Shown one piece after another: positions 45,629 to 54,999 of a DNA stretch of 60,222 bases. Position 1 is the stretch's first letter. Each line of letters begins with the position of its first letter. The notes below the pieces were generated by a model that had not been told where the DNA came from, searched no databases, and was given only the letters and a program-made list of their open reading frames with translations. Made by a program: the position numbers and the translations under genes. The stretch is from Gammaproteobacteria bacterium (GTDB lineage: Bacteria; Pseudomonadota; Gammaproteobacteria; Thiomicrospirales; Thiomicrospiraceae). The DNA lies in NCBI GenBank assembly GCA_014763665.1, contig JACXUY010000016.1, positions 1 to 60,222 on the forward strand, given 5' to 3'.

Positions 45629-46671
45629 GATTGTGTTGCTGCAGTTGGCTGCGCTAAATAATCACGCAAATGACGCCATTCTGGTTTGCCCCAGCCAGAC
45701 CAAGTCTGCCAGCCAGTCAGCTGTGCGGACATAGTGTCTGGCAAACTCACCGCCATCACAGCCAACAACTGCGCTAATTGTTGACTTTCTGCTTGCACCA
45801 AACGAGGTTGATTCGTTTGCACGCCCCAGCGCAACTGCGCCAGTGCCATACTCGCTTGTGTTTGCCACAAGCTCGCATCTCTTAACTGCGTTAGCCGACT
45901 GACATCGACTTCTTGTGCCGGCGTAATGCGAATGAATTTGAGCAACCCACTCCACCAAGAAGTCGCTTCACCCTGCTTCACTTCACTCGTGGGCTGAATC
46001 AGTCCGTCGGTAGAAGCAGGCGCATAGTAATCAATCAGTCCTTGCCAAACGCGCCAGGTTTGCTCATTGACACTGGCAGCGCGCTCATTCGATAAACCAA
46101 TCAGCACTTGTACTTCCTGCGACAAGGCGCGGCGTAGCGGATGATGCTCCTCAACACCTTGCTGTGCCAACAAGGTCTGCCAGTGTTCTACAAAACCCAG
46201 CAAAGCCGCTGGTTCAACCGATAACAAGGACAAGCCTTCAAGCTGTGCTGTCATCAGTTTAACGATTTTCGTATCGGTGAATTGCCAAGGTTGTTGCTGT
46301 TCACGCGCTTTTAAGCGTGCATCAACTTGCGCAAAGTTATCGGCTAACTCTTGACGTAAAGCAGCCGCTAAGGTTTGCTGCTGTTCGAGCAAACTTTGTT
46401 GCTGTGTTCGCCACTGGGTTTGTTGTGCCTCTACCCACTGCTGGTTATCGCTGAGCGCCTGCGCTTGCGACGCCTCCAAAGACAACAAACGTTGCCCCAA
46501 CAGCATCACCGCCAACAAAGATAACAGCGCTAAAAAAGCGCCCAGCACGCCTGTCCAGAGCAACCACTTGGGGAATTTAGCCGAAGGCAAGCCCTCAGTC
46601 GCCTTGGTTTGACTCAGTTTGGGGGATTCTGTTACCGCTTCCGTTACGGTTGCATTGGCTGTATTTTCCAT
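45625..46671 (-). CDS. hemX: HemX, putative haem-pathway membrane protein
   Basis: The 348-residue protein has a cytoplasmic N-terminus, one membrane helix (LLWTGVLGAFLALLSLLAVM), a Gln/Ala/Leu coiled coil (QQTQWRTQQQSLLEQQQTL), and a helical C-terminal part (FTDTKIVKLMTAQLEGLSLL, FIRITPAQEVDVSRLTQLRD). It matches the HemX family of the hemCDXY operon, often mislabelled uroporphyrinogen-III methyltransferase although no methyltransferase domain is present. Confidence 0.88.
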   Translation of the reverse strand: MENTANATVTEAVTESPKLSQTKATEGLPSAKFPKWLLWTGVLGAFLALLSLLAVMLLGQRLLSLEASQAQALSDNQQWVEAQQTQWRTQQQSLLEQQQTLAAALRQELADNFAQVDARLKAREQQQPWQFTDTKIVKLMTAQLEGLSLLSVEPAALLGFVEHWQTLLAQQGVEEHHPLRRALSQEVQVLIGLSNERAASVNEQTWRVWQGLIDYYAPASTDGLIQPTSEVKQGEATSWWSGLLKFIRITPAQEVDVSRLTQLRDASLWQTQASMALAQLRWGVQTNQPRLVQAESQQLAQLLAVMAVSLPDTMSAQLTGWQTWSGWGKPEWRHLRDYLAQPTAATQS

Positions 46672-46705
46672 CTTGCTACTCCTTAGCAGGTTGCATCAAC
46701 CCACA

Positions 46706-47440
46706 TTATTGACAGGCTTTTGCTGCCTCAATTAAGCCCCCAGAGCTGGTCTCTGTCGCCACCTGAATCTCTCCCTGCCAGCCTTTAGCACGGGCAAAAT
46801 CGGCGATTCGCTGACTCATCACTGCCAGAGACAATGCCATTAACCGACGACGAAAACCAACGGGTGTCGCATCCATGGCACAGGTTAAACTCTCGGCGCT
46901 CGCCACACTTACCACCGCTTGATCCTGCTGCAGAAAAGTCGTTAACATGCCTTGGTCAACAGACTTACACACGCGGCGATAAAGGGGAATTTCGGTGACT
47001 AACGCACCACGCTTGGTGAGTTGCGTCAGCAAGGTGGTACGCCCACCTTCGCCTTTCAAAATAACGACAGCCTTACCCTCAGTATGCGCCAACACAGGCT
47101 CATTTAACAAGCCCTCGGAATCACTTTGAGTCGGTACAATGGCATCAATGCCTCGTTGCTGTAACGCCTTAGCGGTTGCTGCCCCTACCGCTAAATAAGT
47201 CGCTTGCATTGGCCAAGCAATACCCGACTTTTCCAAACTGGTCACAGCGTAGCGGCTGGTGACGATGATAATTTGTGCTTGCATCAACTGTCGCAAGGCT
47301 TCATGAGCGGGAGATTGCCAAAAAATATCCATCACTGGCATCAGCCAAGGCATCATGCCCGCTTCACGCGCGAGTTTGGCCATCTGCTCACCATCAGGAT
47401 TCGGACGCGTTACCCACAACTGCTTTACCGGTGAAGTCAT
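46706..47440 (-). CDS. hemD: HemD, uroporphyrinogen-III synthase
   Basis: HemD closes hydroxymethylbilane with inversion of ring D. The 244-residue bilobal protein is weakly conserved as usual: [81 protein letters not shown]. Its start overlaps the hemC stop by 4 nt. Confidence 0.92.
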   Translation of the reverse strand: MTSPVKQLWVTRPNPDGEQMAKLAREAGMMPWLMPVMDIFWQSPAHEALRQLMQAQIIIVTSRYAVTSLEKSGIAWPMQATYLAVGAATAKALQQRGIDAIVPTQSDSEGLLNEPVLAHTEGKAVVILKGEGGRTTLLTQLTKRGALVTEIPLYRRVCKSVDQGMLTTFLQQDQAVVSVASAESLTCAMDATPVGFRRRLMALSLAVMSQRIADFARAKGWQGEIQVATETSSGGLIEAAKACQ

Positions 47441-48363
47441 GCGCGACCGTAAACGACATCTAAAATCGACTTGGCACCATTCGCTAACAACTCTCGCGCC
47501 AAATCCTCACCCATCGCTTGGGCATCCGCCGCGGCCCCCTTGCGTTCACCCCGAATAATGGTTTTGCCATCCAAGCTGGCCACCAAACCGCGTAACCAAA
47601 TCTGCTCGCCTTGCCAAATAGCGTAAGAGCCAATCGGCACCTGACACCCGCCTTCTAAGGCAGCATTCATCGCCCGCTCGGCACGCACACAAGCCAAGGT
47701 TGACTCATCATTCAAGCAATCGACAAAGCCCTGTGTACTCGCATCCTTTGCCAGCACTTCAATCGCCAAAGCGCCTTGCGCCACAGCAGGCAGACAAACT
47801 TCTGCAGCAATAATGCTACGGATACGCTCCGGCAACCCCATACGCTCTAACCCAGCTGCCGCTAAAATAATAGCATCATACTGACCTTCATCTAGTTTAC
47901 GCATTCGCGTATGAATGTTGCCGCGTAAATCATGCAGCTGTAAATCGGGGCGTACCGCTAACAACTGGCTTTTACGACGCAAACTCGAAGTCCCGACAAT
48001 TGCCCCTTGGGGTAACTCATCTAAACTGGCATAAGTATTAGATACAAAGGCATCCAAGGGGTTATGTCTTGCCATCACTGCACCGATGGCAAAGCCTTCT
48101 GGTAACACAACGGGCAAGTCTTTCATACTGTGAACCGCTAACTGAGCATTACCCGCCAACATCTGCTCTTCTAATTCTTTAATAAATAGTCCCTTGCCAC
48201 CGATCTTTGCTAAGGGAACGTCCAGCAAGACATCGCCTTGCGTGCTCATACCAATCAACTCAATGGCTAGCTGTGGGTGCTGTTGCTTCAACTGTGCTTT
48301 GACAAATTCGGCTTGCCACATGGCTAATGGACTTTTTCGCGTGGCGATGAATAACTTATTCAT
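47437..48363 (-). CDS. hemC: HemC, hydroxymethylbilane synthase
   Basis: HemC polymerises four porphobilinogens on a dipyrromethane cofactor. The 308 residues show [65 protein letters not shown], and the cofactor-carrying Cys in [12 protein letters not shown]. First gene of hemC-D-X-Y. Its 45-bp upstream spacer is shared with a divergent lipoprotein gene. Confidence 0.96.
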   Translation of the reverse strand: MNKLFIATRKSPLAMWQAEFVKAQLKQQHPQLAIELIGMSTQGDVLLDVPLAKIGGKGLFIKELEEQMLAGNAQLAVHSMKDLPVVLPEGFAIGAVMARHNPLDAFVSNTYASLDELPQGAIVGTSSLRRKSQLLAVRPDLQLHDLRGNIHTRMRKLDEGQYDAIILAAAGLERMGLPERIRSIIAAEVCLPAVAQGALAIEVLAKDASTQGFVDCLNDESTLACVRAERAMNAALEGGCQVPIGSYAIWQGEQIWLRGLVASLDGKTIIRGERKGAAADAQAMGEDLARELLANGAKSILDVVYGRA

Positions 48364-48372
48364 ACGAATTCC

Positions 48373-48402
48373 TTGGTAAAGTAATTAAAGCTATTCTATA
48401 AT
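48373..48402 (+). promoter_or_regulatory. Promoter of the thioredoxin-fold lipoprotein gene, probably giving a leaderless mRNA
   Basis: TTGGTA (48373-48378) and TATAAT (48397-48402) are 18 bp apart. The gene's ATG is at 48409, 6 nt past the -10, where transcription would begin, and no ribosome site precedes it. Confidence 0.6.
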
Positions 48403-48408
48403 AAACTC

Positions 48409-48915
48409 ATGAAAATATCTCGACGATTGCTACTCTCGGCCGCGCTACTCTTACCCTTGTTCGGGCTAGGAGCCTGTGAGGCTGCCAAATCTTCCGACTT
48501 ACTCACCGTGACGGACTTATCGACCTTAGCGCAAGAAGCACAAACAGCGCGACTGCCGATTTTGTTAGTTGCCACCGCACCTGACTGCCGTTACTGCCAT
48601 CAGTTGGAACGCGATGTCATACAACCGATGCTCAAAAACAAACAATACCAACAAAAAGTACTGATGCGCCGCTTAGATTTGGGACAGGACACCATCGTTG
48701 ATTTCGATGGTCAACGTAAAGAGAGCATGCGCGTGGCAAAGCGTTACAAAGCACAGCTAACACCAACCATCGTATTTTTAGCTCCCGATGGCGACATCAT
48801 TGAAGATCGCATCCTTGGGGTGGTCGCCGACATTGATCAGTATGGTGGTATGATTGATGCTCGTCTCAATAGTGCATTAGCTAAGCTGGGCAATCCAACC
48901 CGTATTACTCATTAA
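48409..48915 (+). CDS. Thioredoxin-fold lipoprotein
   Basis: The 168-residue protein has a lipoprotein signal (RRLLLSAALLLPLFGLGAC, lipobox L-G-A-C) and a thioredoxin-like domain with CRYC in VATAPDCRYCHQLERDVI, RVAKRYKAQLTPTIVFLAPD (cis-Pro), and ILGVVADIDQYGGMID. It resembles SoxW/DsbD-gamma-like periplasmic reductases. The redox partner is unknown. It is followed 23 nt later by purU. Confidence 0.85.
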   Translation: MKISRRLLLSAALLLPLFGLGACEAAKSSDLLTVTDLSTLAQEAQTARLPILLVATAPDCRYCHQLERDVIQPMLKNKQYQQKVLMRRLDLGQDTIVDFDGQRKESMRVAKRYKAQLTPTIVFLAPDGDIIEDRILGVVADIDQYGGMIDARLNSALAKLGNPTRITH

Positions 48916-48938
48916 GCCTCAACCAAAGTGACTTAACC

Positions 48939-49811
48939 ATGACCTTATTAACCCCACATGTGTATCGTTTAAGCATTGCTTGCCCCGATAAAGTGGGCAT
49001 TGTTGGTAAAGTCTCCAGTTTTATTGCGCTTTACGGTGGCAACATCACCGAAGCTAATCATCATTTGGATCAAGATGCTGGCTGGTTCTTTATGCGTACC
49101 GAAATCGAGGCCGCCTCCCTGCCCTTCGATGTCGAACAATTCCGCACAGCCTTTGAACCCATCGCTCGCGAGTTTTCCATGCACTGGAGTATCAGTGATT
49201 CAGCGCAGAAAAAACGCATCGTGTTATTGGTTAGCCATGAAGCTCATTGTTTGCACGACCTGCTTTACCGTTGGAAAGCAGGCGAATTAGATGGCGATAT
49301 TGTTGGCATCGTCGCCAACCATCAGTTGTTGGGAAAAATGGCGGGCTGGTACAACATCCCCTTCTTTTACATTCCCATCAACAAAGACAACAAAGCAGAA
49401 GCCTTTGCCGCTTACGAAGCCCAAATTGACGCACTCAACGCTGACGTCATTGTATTAGCGCGGTTTATGCAAATCATGCCGCCATCGCTATGCGAACGCT
49501 ATTTAGGACGCATGATTAACATTCATCACAGCTTCCTACCTTCGTTTATTGGCGCAAAACCCTATCATCAGGCATTCCAACGTGGCGTTAAACTCATTGG
49601 TGCCACCTGTCACTATGTTACCCAAGACTTGGACGAAGGACCCATTATAGAACAAGATGTGATTCGCGTTACCCATCGCCACAGCATCGAAGATTTGCAG
49701 CGTTTAGGACGAGATGTAGAACGCAACGTGCTTGCCAGAGGATTAATTTATCACTTAGAAGATCGCGTTATGATACACGGACATAAAACCGTGGTATTGT
49801 TGGAAGGTTAA
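48939..49811 (+). CDS. purU: PurU, formyltetrahydrofolate deformylase
   Basis: PurU hydrolyses 10-formyl-THF to formate and THF, balancing one-carbon pools. The 290 residues have an N-terminal ACT domain (YRLSIACPDKVGIVGKVSSF) and a C-terminal formyltransferase-like domain with VLARFMQIMPPSLCERY, the catalytic INIHHSFLPSFIGAKPYHQA (Asn, His) and DLDEGPIIEQDV (Asp). Full family length. Confidence 0.95.
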   Translation: MTLLTPHVYRLSIACPDKVGIVGKVSSFIALYGGNITEANHHLDQDAGWFFMRTEIEAASLPFDVEQFRTAFEPIAREFSMHWSISDSAQKKRIVLLVSHEAHCLHDLLYRWKAGELDGDIVGIVANHQLLGKMAGWYNIPFFYIPINKDNKAEAFAAYEAQIDALNADVIVLARFMQIMPPSLCERYLGRMINIHHSFLPSFIGAKPYHQAFQRGVKLIGATCHYVTQDLDEGPIIEQDVIRVTHRHSIEDLQRLGRDVERNVLARGLIYHLEDRVMIHGHKTVVLLEG

Positions 49812-49837
49812 CGGACAGATAGCGGAGGATAGAGCCC

Positions 49838-50713
49838 ATGGCAATACCTAAAACTAGTCACATTCTTTCAGAACTCAAACGACTCAATCGCTTGCCTGAA
49901 ATCCCACAAACACTGCGTCAATTTGAAGAAGCTTGGAAAAATCCTACTCAGCACATACAAGAGTTGGCCAGTATTGTGGGGGCCGATGCGGGTGTGAGCA
50001 AACGCGTTATGGACACAGCCAACTCGGTACTTTATCGCGGCGATACCAATGTAACCAACATCACCAATGCAGTTGGTCGTTTGGGGGTGATTGAAACACG
50101 CAATATTGTTCACGCCATTAGCCTGCACAGTACCTTTACAAGCCATTTAATTGACGCGAGAAAATTCTGGCGTCACAGCATCACCGCTGCTTTCTCTGCC
50201 AAACATTTAGCTGAATATATGAACAAACGCTTTAAGTGGCAGGTCGATCCTGCTATTGCCTTTCTGGCAGGACTCCTACATGAGGCTGGCAGTGTACTCA
50301 TGGCACGCTTTTTTATGCGTGAATACGAAATTCTGCGTGAAAAGTCTGATTCGCTCGATGCATTTATTGATAATGAGGTAAAACTCTTGCACATGAATCA
50401 CGCTATATTAGGAGCTGCTCTCTTCAAAAGTTGGAATTTGCCGCACGAAGTGGTTATGGCGGTGGCAGGTCATCATCATCCAGTGCGTATTCATGCCGAC
50501 CATTACCAAATCGCCTACGTTACCTGCTTAGCTGAGGGCGCCTGTTGGCTGATTGGCGAAGGTAACGGCTTTATTGAAGCCAATATCAATCAAACCTCTG
50601 ACCAGTTAATCGAAAATTTAGAAAGACAAAGACTGACACGAGACCATCTTGCCTTCATCGCCAAACAAGCTCAAGCTGACAGTGAATCTTCTAACATGCT
50701 CGGCATGTTCTAA
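49838..50713 (+). CDS. HDOD-domain signalling protein
   Basis: The 291-residue protein has ELKRLNRLPEIPQTLRQFEE, a degenerate HD fold (ASIVGADAGVSKRVMDTANS, VGRLGVIETRNIVHAISLHS, FLAGLLHEAGSVLMARFFM), and NLPHEVVMAVAGHHHPVRIH. HDOD proteins lack HD phosphohydrolase activity and act in signalling, for example in c-di-GMP or chemotaxis-linked control. No GGDEF or EAL domain is attached. GGAGG lies 9 nt before the ATG. Confidence 0.9.
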   Translation: MAIPKTSHILSELKRLNRLPEIPQTLRQFEEAWKNPTQHIQELASIVGADAGVSKRVMDTANSVLYRGDTNVTNITNAVGRLGVIETRNIVHAISLHSTFTSHLIDARKFWRHSITAAFSAKHLAEYMNKRFKWQVDPAIAFLAGLLHEAGSVLMARFFMREYEILREKSDSLDAFIDNEVKLLHMNHAILGAALFKSWNLPHEVVMAVAGHHHPVRIHADHYQIAYVTCLAEGACWLIGEGNGFIEANINQTSDQLIENLERQRLTRDHLAFIAKQAQADSESSNMLGMF

Positions 50714-50722
50714 TTGATTGGC

Positions 50723-51943
50723 ATGGCTTGCCATCTCCCAAAGAATTGGTTACCCTTATCACCAACAACTCTACCAATACAACACATTGCCATCATTGGC
50801 GCAGGTATTGCCGGTGCTGCTCTAGCACAAGAACTGGCGGTTACTGGACGAGAAATACTCGTTTTTGAGCAAGCCGTGGCGCCAGCCATGAGCGCATCTG
50901 GTAACTTAGCAGGCAATTGTTTGCCGATTATTGATCAACGTCCAGATAATCCTTACGCGCAATGGCATTGGTTGGCTTGGCAACGTGCCGTGCACTGGTG
51001 GCAGCAACAACCCAATCGAGAACAACTAGGACAATTAACGGGGGCGGCAAAGTGGTCAACTCATGCCAAAAACCTAACTGCTTGGCGGGCTTGGGCTAAC
51101 TCATACCCAGACAGTCAAGTACAATGGATGGATGCGCTACCCTTAGCGCATCAGCCAGCGGGCTTGTGGTTTCCACATGGCGGCAGTTTTTATCCAAGAC
51201 GTATCGTTCAACATCTGCTAACGCACGCCAACATCCAGCTTCATACTCAGACAGTGATTAACCAACTGGCACACACCGGCCAGCACTGGCAACTCTCGTC
51301 TAACCGAGGATTATTTGAAGCCGATGCCGTGATTATTGCCAGTGGCGCACAAACAGCGCTTGCCTTTCCTGAATGGGGGCAGGTATTACAACTGAACAAA
51401 GGGCAGGTTTCTCACCTACCCAGTTCAGCATGGAATAACCCTCCCGAATTTGCCTTATCCTATGGTGGCTATGCTTCACCTACGCCCGATGGCATCACCT
51501 GCATTGGTGCATCTTTCGAACAACAAGCCCCCTTAGGCTTAACCGATAGCGCCCACCTTCACAACCTAGCCTTACTCAATCAAGCCTACCCAAACGCCTT
51601 AACAACCGATGCGCTCCCCACACAAGGACACAGCGCATATCGTGCCAATACCTATGACCATCTTCCCCTAGTAGGACCCGTTATCGACATCCCAGACTAC
51701 CAAGCAGCTATTCGCTCGCGCTGTCATCAACCCGACACCATCCCCGATTTATCTTCGCTGTTACGCCCTCAGCTTTGGATGAGCATCGGTCATGGCTCAC
51801 ACGGGTTAACTTCAGCTTTTTTAGCCGCTCAACTCATCCGACAGCAACTCCTAAATCAACCAACCGAACTGAGTTTAACACTGCAACAGGCCGTCCATCC
51901 TGCACGTGCCATTTTTCGTCAAGTCTGTTATACAAAATCATAA
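50723..51943 (+). CDS. FAD-dependent MnmC-type oxidoreductase (C-terminal MnmC domain alone)
   Basis: About 406 residues. An FAD-binding N-terminus (HIAIIGAGIAGAALAQELAV) follows a short leader, then LNKGQVSHLP, YGGYASPTPDGITCIGASFE, and a C-terminal block typical of MnmC: YRANTYDHLPLVGPVID, LWMSIGHGSHGLTSAFLAAQ. In MnmC this domain oxidises cmnm5(s2)U34 of tRNA to nm5(s2)U; MnmG, also in the window, makes its substrate. The methyltransferase half (MnmD) is absent and would have to be encoded elsewhere. The start is uncertain (TTG 50714 or ATG 50723). Confidence 0.82.
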   Translation: MACHLPKNWLPLSPTTLPIQHIAIIGAGIAGAALAQELAVTGREILVFEQAVAPAMSASGNLAGNCLPIIDQRPDNPYAQWHWLAWQRAVHWWQQQPNREQLGQLTGAAKWSTHAKNLTAWRAWANSYPDSQVQWMDALPLAHQPAGLWFPHGGSFYPRRIVQHLLTHANIQLHTQTVINQLAHTGQHWQLSSNRGLFEADAVIIASGAQTALAFPEWGQVLQLNKGQVSHLPSSAWNNPPEFALSYGGYASPTPDGITCIGASFEQQAPLGLTDSAHLHNLALLNQAYPNALTTDALPTQGHSAYRANTYDHLPLVGPVIDIPDYQAAIRSRCHQPDTIPDLSSLLRPQLWMSIGHGSHGLTSAFLAAQLIRQQLLNQPTELSLTLQQAVHPARAIFRQVCYTKS

Positions 51944-51995
51944 AAATGGGTTAACATAATTCTTAATCACCAATTACGTTTGAGTTTATGTCCTA

Positions 51996-52241
51996 ATGAA
52001 TTTACAAGCCCTCAAAGTGTTCTTGTTGTCACGTGTTTTTTTAGGAAGTACTGCTACGACTCTACTCATCCTCGCTGCCATTGCGTTTAATTGGATGGAC
52101 AGTTATCACCTCGTGCGCAGTGGTTTGGTTACCAGTATTGAATGGATTGATACACTCAATGAATGGGGTAGCAAAACCCAACATACTGCTGAGAAAGTGA
52201 ATGAAGCCATTAACAAAGCGCAGCAAGAATTTCAAAAATAA
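51996..52241 (+). CDS. Small single-pass membrane protein, 81 residues, unknown
   Basis: One hydrophobic helix (VFLGSTATTLLILAAIAFNW) follows a short basic N-terminus; the C-terminal half is a charged amphipathic helix (NEWGSKTQHTAEKVNEAINK). No family recognised. The ribosome site is weak. It lies between the MnmC-type gene and tRNA-Thr. Confidence 0.55.
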   Translation: MNLQALKVFLLSRVFLGSTATTLLILAAIAFNWMDSYHLVRSGLVTSIEWIDTLNEWGSKTQHTAEKVNEAINKAQQEFQK

Positions 52242-52295
52242 GCCGCTTTCGTGTGACATAAAACACAAAACCCAGTACAAAAAGGCACAAACCGC

Positions 52296-52324
52296 TTGAC
52301 GCTGGTAGCAGTTTTTCCTATAAT
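52296..52324 (+). promoter_or_regulatory. Promoter of tRNA-Thr
   Basis: TTGACG (52296-52301) and TATAAT (52319-52324), 17 bp apart. The expected start is about 52331, just before the mature tRNA 5' end at 52334. Confidence 0.8.
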
Positions 52325-52333
52325 TTTTTTATT

Positions 52334-52409
52334 GCCGATTTAGCTCAGTTGGTAGAGCTACTGACTTGTAATCAGTGGGTCGGGAGTTCGAGTCTCTCAA
52401 TCGGCACCA
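52334..52409 (+). tRNA. tRNA-Thr (anticodon UGU)
   Basis: The 76-nt cloverleaf has acceptor arms GCCGATT / AATCGGC paired over 7 bp, discriminator A and encoded CCA. The D-arm has GCTCAGTTGGTAGAGC, the anticodon stem-loop ACTGA-CTTGTAA-TCAGT with anticodon TGT, and the T-loop TTCGAGT. It is transcribed alone from its own promoter and followed by a terminator. Confidence 0.97.
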
Positions 52410-52415
52410 TATTCA

Positions 52416-52447
52416 AAACCTAGCCTAATTGCTAGGTTTTTTTGTTT
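52416..52447 (+). terminator. Rho-independent terminator of tRNA-Thr
   Basis: AACCTAGC / GCTAGGTT stem with a 6-nt loop, followed by a T-run (TTTTTTT then GTTTC). Confidence 0.88.
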
Positions 52448-52533
52448 CTATGTCTGTTTAGACAGACGAAAACAACAGTCACTAACGCTCAGTGGTGTAA
52501 AATAAACACCATATATAATTTTTCGGATTCATT

Positions 52534-53925
52534 ATGTCATCAGCAGCAACCAACATGATGTGGGGCGGACGCTTTGAAGAAGCGGTCGATGCCTTTGTTC
52601 AAGCCTTTACCGCTTCGGTCGCTTTCGATCAGCGTATGTATGCACAAGACATTGCCGGCTCCATCGCCCATGCCACCATGTTGGCCAAAGTGGGAGTACT
52701 GACTGACGTTGAACGCGACCTGATTATCACTGGCCTCAATCAAGTCAAAGCAACAATCGAAGCTGGCAATTTTAACTGGTCGATTGCGCGTGAAGATGTG
52801 CATATGAACATAGAGTCTGAACTGACTGATGCTATTGGCTATATCGGAAAAAAACTGCATACCGGGCGCAGTCGTAACGACCAAGTCGCCACCGACATTC
52901 GTCTCTATTTGCGTGATGCCATTGATGTTATCACCGCTGAAATTCGCCGCTTACAAAAAGGACTGGTGGGTGTTGCCGAACGCGAAGCCGATAGCATCAT
53001 GCCAGGTTTTACACACTTGCAAACGGCACAGCCGATTACCTTTGGTCATCATATGTTGGCTTGGACAGAAATGCTCGAGCGTGACCATGAGCGCTTACTC
53101 GACTGTCGCAAACGCACTAATAGCCTACCGCTAGGCGCAGCGGCACTGGCTGGCACCACCTACCCCATCGACCGCGAATACACTGCTAGCCTACTGGGTT
53201 TTGAGCGCGTTTGCCAAAATTCGCTCGATGCCGTATCCGACCGTGATTTTGCCATAGAATTCACCAGTGTCGCCAGTATTTTGATGATGCACTTGTCGCG
53301 CTTCAGTGAGGAGCTGATTTTATGGACCTCGGCGCAGTTCCACTTTATTCATCTGCCCGACCGCTTCTGTACCGGTTCGAGCATCATGCCGCAGAAGAAA
53401 AACCCCGATGTACCCGAATTGGTGCGTGGTAAATCAGGGCGCGTGTTCGGGCATTTGATGGCGCTACTGACCCTGATGAAAGGTCAACCCTTAGCCTACA
53501 ACAAAGACAACCAAGAAGACAAAGAGCCGCTGTTCGACACCATCGACACGCTACTGGGTAGCCTACGCGCCTTTGCCGACATGATGCCTGCCGTACAAGT
53601 ACGCAAAGACATCACTCGTGAAGCGGCTCGTCGTGGCTTTGCTACCGCTACCGACTTAGCCGATTACCTCGTGAAACAAGGTACGCCTTTCCGTGATGCA
53701 CACGAAATGGTGGGTAAGGCTGTTGCCTATGGCGTTGCTTCAGCTAAAGACTTAGCGGAGATGACATTGGAAGAAATTCGCCAATTTGCACCCAATGCCA
53801 ATTCAGATGTGTTTGATGTACTCACCTTAGAAGGCTCAGTGGCAGCTCGTGACCATTTAGGCGGCACTGCACCCAATCAGGTGCGAGCGCAAATTAGACG
53901 GTGGCAAAAAATCCTACAGCATTAA
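52534..53925 (+). CDS. argH: ArgH, argininosuccinate lyase
   Basis: ArgH splits argininosuccinate into arginine and fumarate. The 463-residue fumarase/aspartase-superfamily enzyme begins [20 protein letters not shown], and has [40 protein letters not shown], and the signature [20 protein letters not shown] with the catalytic Ser. TATAAT at 52514-52519 may be its -10. Its stop overlaps the convergent glycosyltransferase gene by 12 nt. Confidence 0.97.
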   Translation: MSSAATNMMWGGRFEEAVDAFVQAFTASVAFDQRMYAQDIAGSIAHATMLAKVGVLTDVERDLIITGLNQVKATIEAGNFNWSIAREDVHMNIESELTDAIGYIGKKLHTGRSRNDQVATDIRLYLRDAIDVITAEIRRLQKGLVGVAEREADSIMPGFTHLQTAQPITFGHHMLAWTEMLERDHERLLDCRKRTNSLPLGAAALAGTTYPIDREYTASLLGFERVCQNSLDAVSDRDFAIEFTSVASILMMHLSRFSEELILWTSAQFHFIHLPDRFCTGSSIMPQKKNPDVPELVRGKSGRVFGHLMALLTLMKGQPLAYNKDNQEDKEPLFDTIDTLLGSLRAFADMMPAVQVRKDITREAARRGFATATDLADYLVKQGTPFRDAHEMVGKAVAYGVASAKDLAEMTLEEIRQFAPNANSDVFDVLTLEGSVAARDHLGGTAPNQVRAQIRRWQKILQH

Positions 53926-54999
53926 GTCTTGTTGATTTGCCCACTGCCGAGCAATCAGTGGCAAATCATAGTCTTCCGCTCGGCGCATTGCACCGCGCTG
54001 TAACGATCGACGCAAATCCTCATGCATCACCAGACGATCGAACGCCTGCGATAGGGCCTTACTCGATTCAGCAGGCACTAATAATCCATCTACTTCATGC
54101 GTAATGATGTCTCTTGGACCAAAATCACAATCGGCGCTAATACAGGAACAACCACAAGCCATAGCTTCAATCAGCGTATTGCCCAAGCCTTCCGAACGCG
54201 AACTCATGACAAATACCCATGCACCCGCGAACCAAGGAAAGGGATTATTCGCCCATCCAGGCAGGTAAATCCAATTTTGTAAACCATGCGCCGCGATTTG
54301 TGCTTCTAAGTCAGCACGGCTATCACCCTCCCCTAAAATCACCAGTGGTTTAACACGACACAAGGCGCTTTGTTCATAAGCATCAATGAGTAAATCGAAG
54401 CCTTTTTGCGGATGTAAGCGACCAATACCTAAGATATAGTCTCCTTGCAGCGTTGGTATTTCTGGCGTGCGTGGCAAGGTTTTTTGCTGGGCAATATCGA
54501 CCAAATCGACTGGATTAGCAATCACCTGCCAGTCTTTAATGCCAAAGTCAGTTTCGAGCACCTTGGCAATACCATGCGATACCGCCACACGCGCTTTAAC
54601 ATTGGGTAGCGGGTAAAGCCATTTCATCAGCAAGCGCTGATAACTCGCCAACTCGAAACGCGGGTCAAGATGCACCGAAATGACCACAGGCACACCCGAT
54701 AACACAGCGGGGATGTTGGCAGTTTCCATTAAACTGATGAGCAAATCGGGTTGGTGCGCCTTGTGCCATTGCCTGAGTAACCACGCACGCTTCAACAGAT
54801 TGAACAGTTTGCCCATCAGCGAGGATGTTGCTGGTGTATTCAATACCGTGAGCGTCCCACCATGCGGATAATGTTGCACCTTTTCCCACAGCAAGATATG
54901 CACCTCGTGACCATCACGCTCAAACTGTTGCGATAACAACGAGGCGACACGCTCGGCACCACCCTTACCTAAGGTTTGTAATACTAGCGCGATTTTCAT
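53914..54999 (-). CDS. Family 4 glycosyltransferase
   Basis: The 361-residue GT-B enzyme begins [20 protein letters not shown], with the UDP-sugar site region [20 protein letters not shown] and the C-terminal E-x7-E motif in [20 protein letters not shown]. It is probably used in exopolysaccharide, capsule or LPS assembly, with sugar and acceptor unknown. It overlaps the asnB end by 4 nt (ATGA), a pairing common in surface-polysaccharide clusters, although no other such genes are here. Confidence 0.92.
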   Translation of the reverse strand: MKIALVLQTLGKGGAERVASLLSQQFERDGHEVHILLWEKVQHYPHGGTLTVLNTPATSSLMGKLFNLLKRAWLLRQWHKAHQPDLLISLMETANIPAVLSGVPVVISVHLDPRFELASYQRLLMKWLYPLPNVKARVAVSHGIAKVLETDFGIKDWQVIANPVDLVDIAQQKTLPRTPEIPTLQGDYILGIGRLHPQKGFDLLIDAYEQSALCRVKPLVILGEGDSRADLEAQIAAHGLQNWIYLPGWANNPFPWFAGAWVFVMSSRSEGLGNTLIEAMACGCSCISADCDFGPRDIITHEVDGLLVPAESSKALSQAFDRLVMHEDLRRSLQRGAMRRAEDYDLPLIARQWANQQDLML

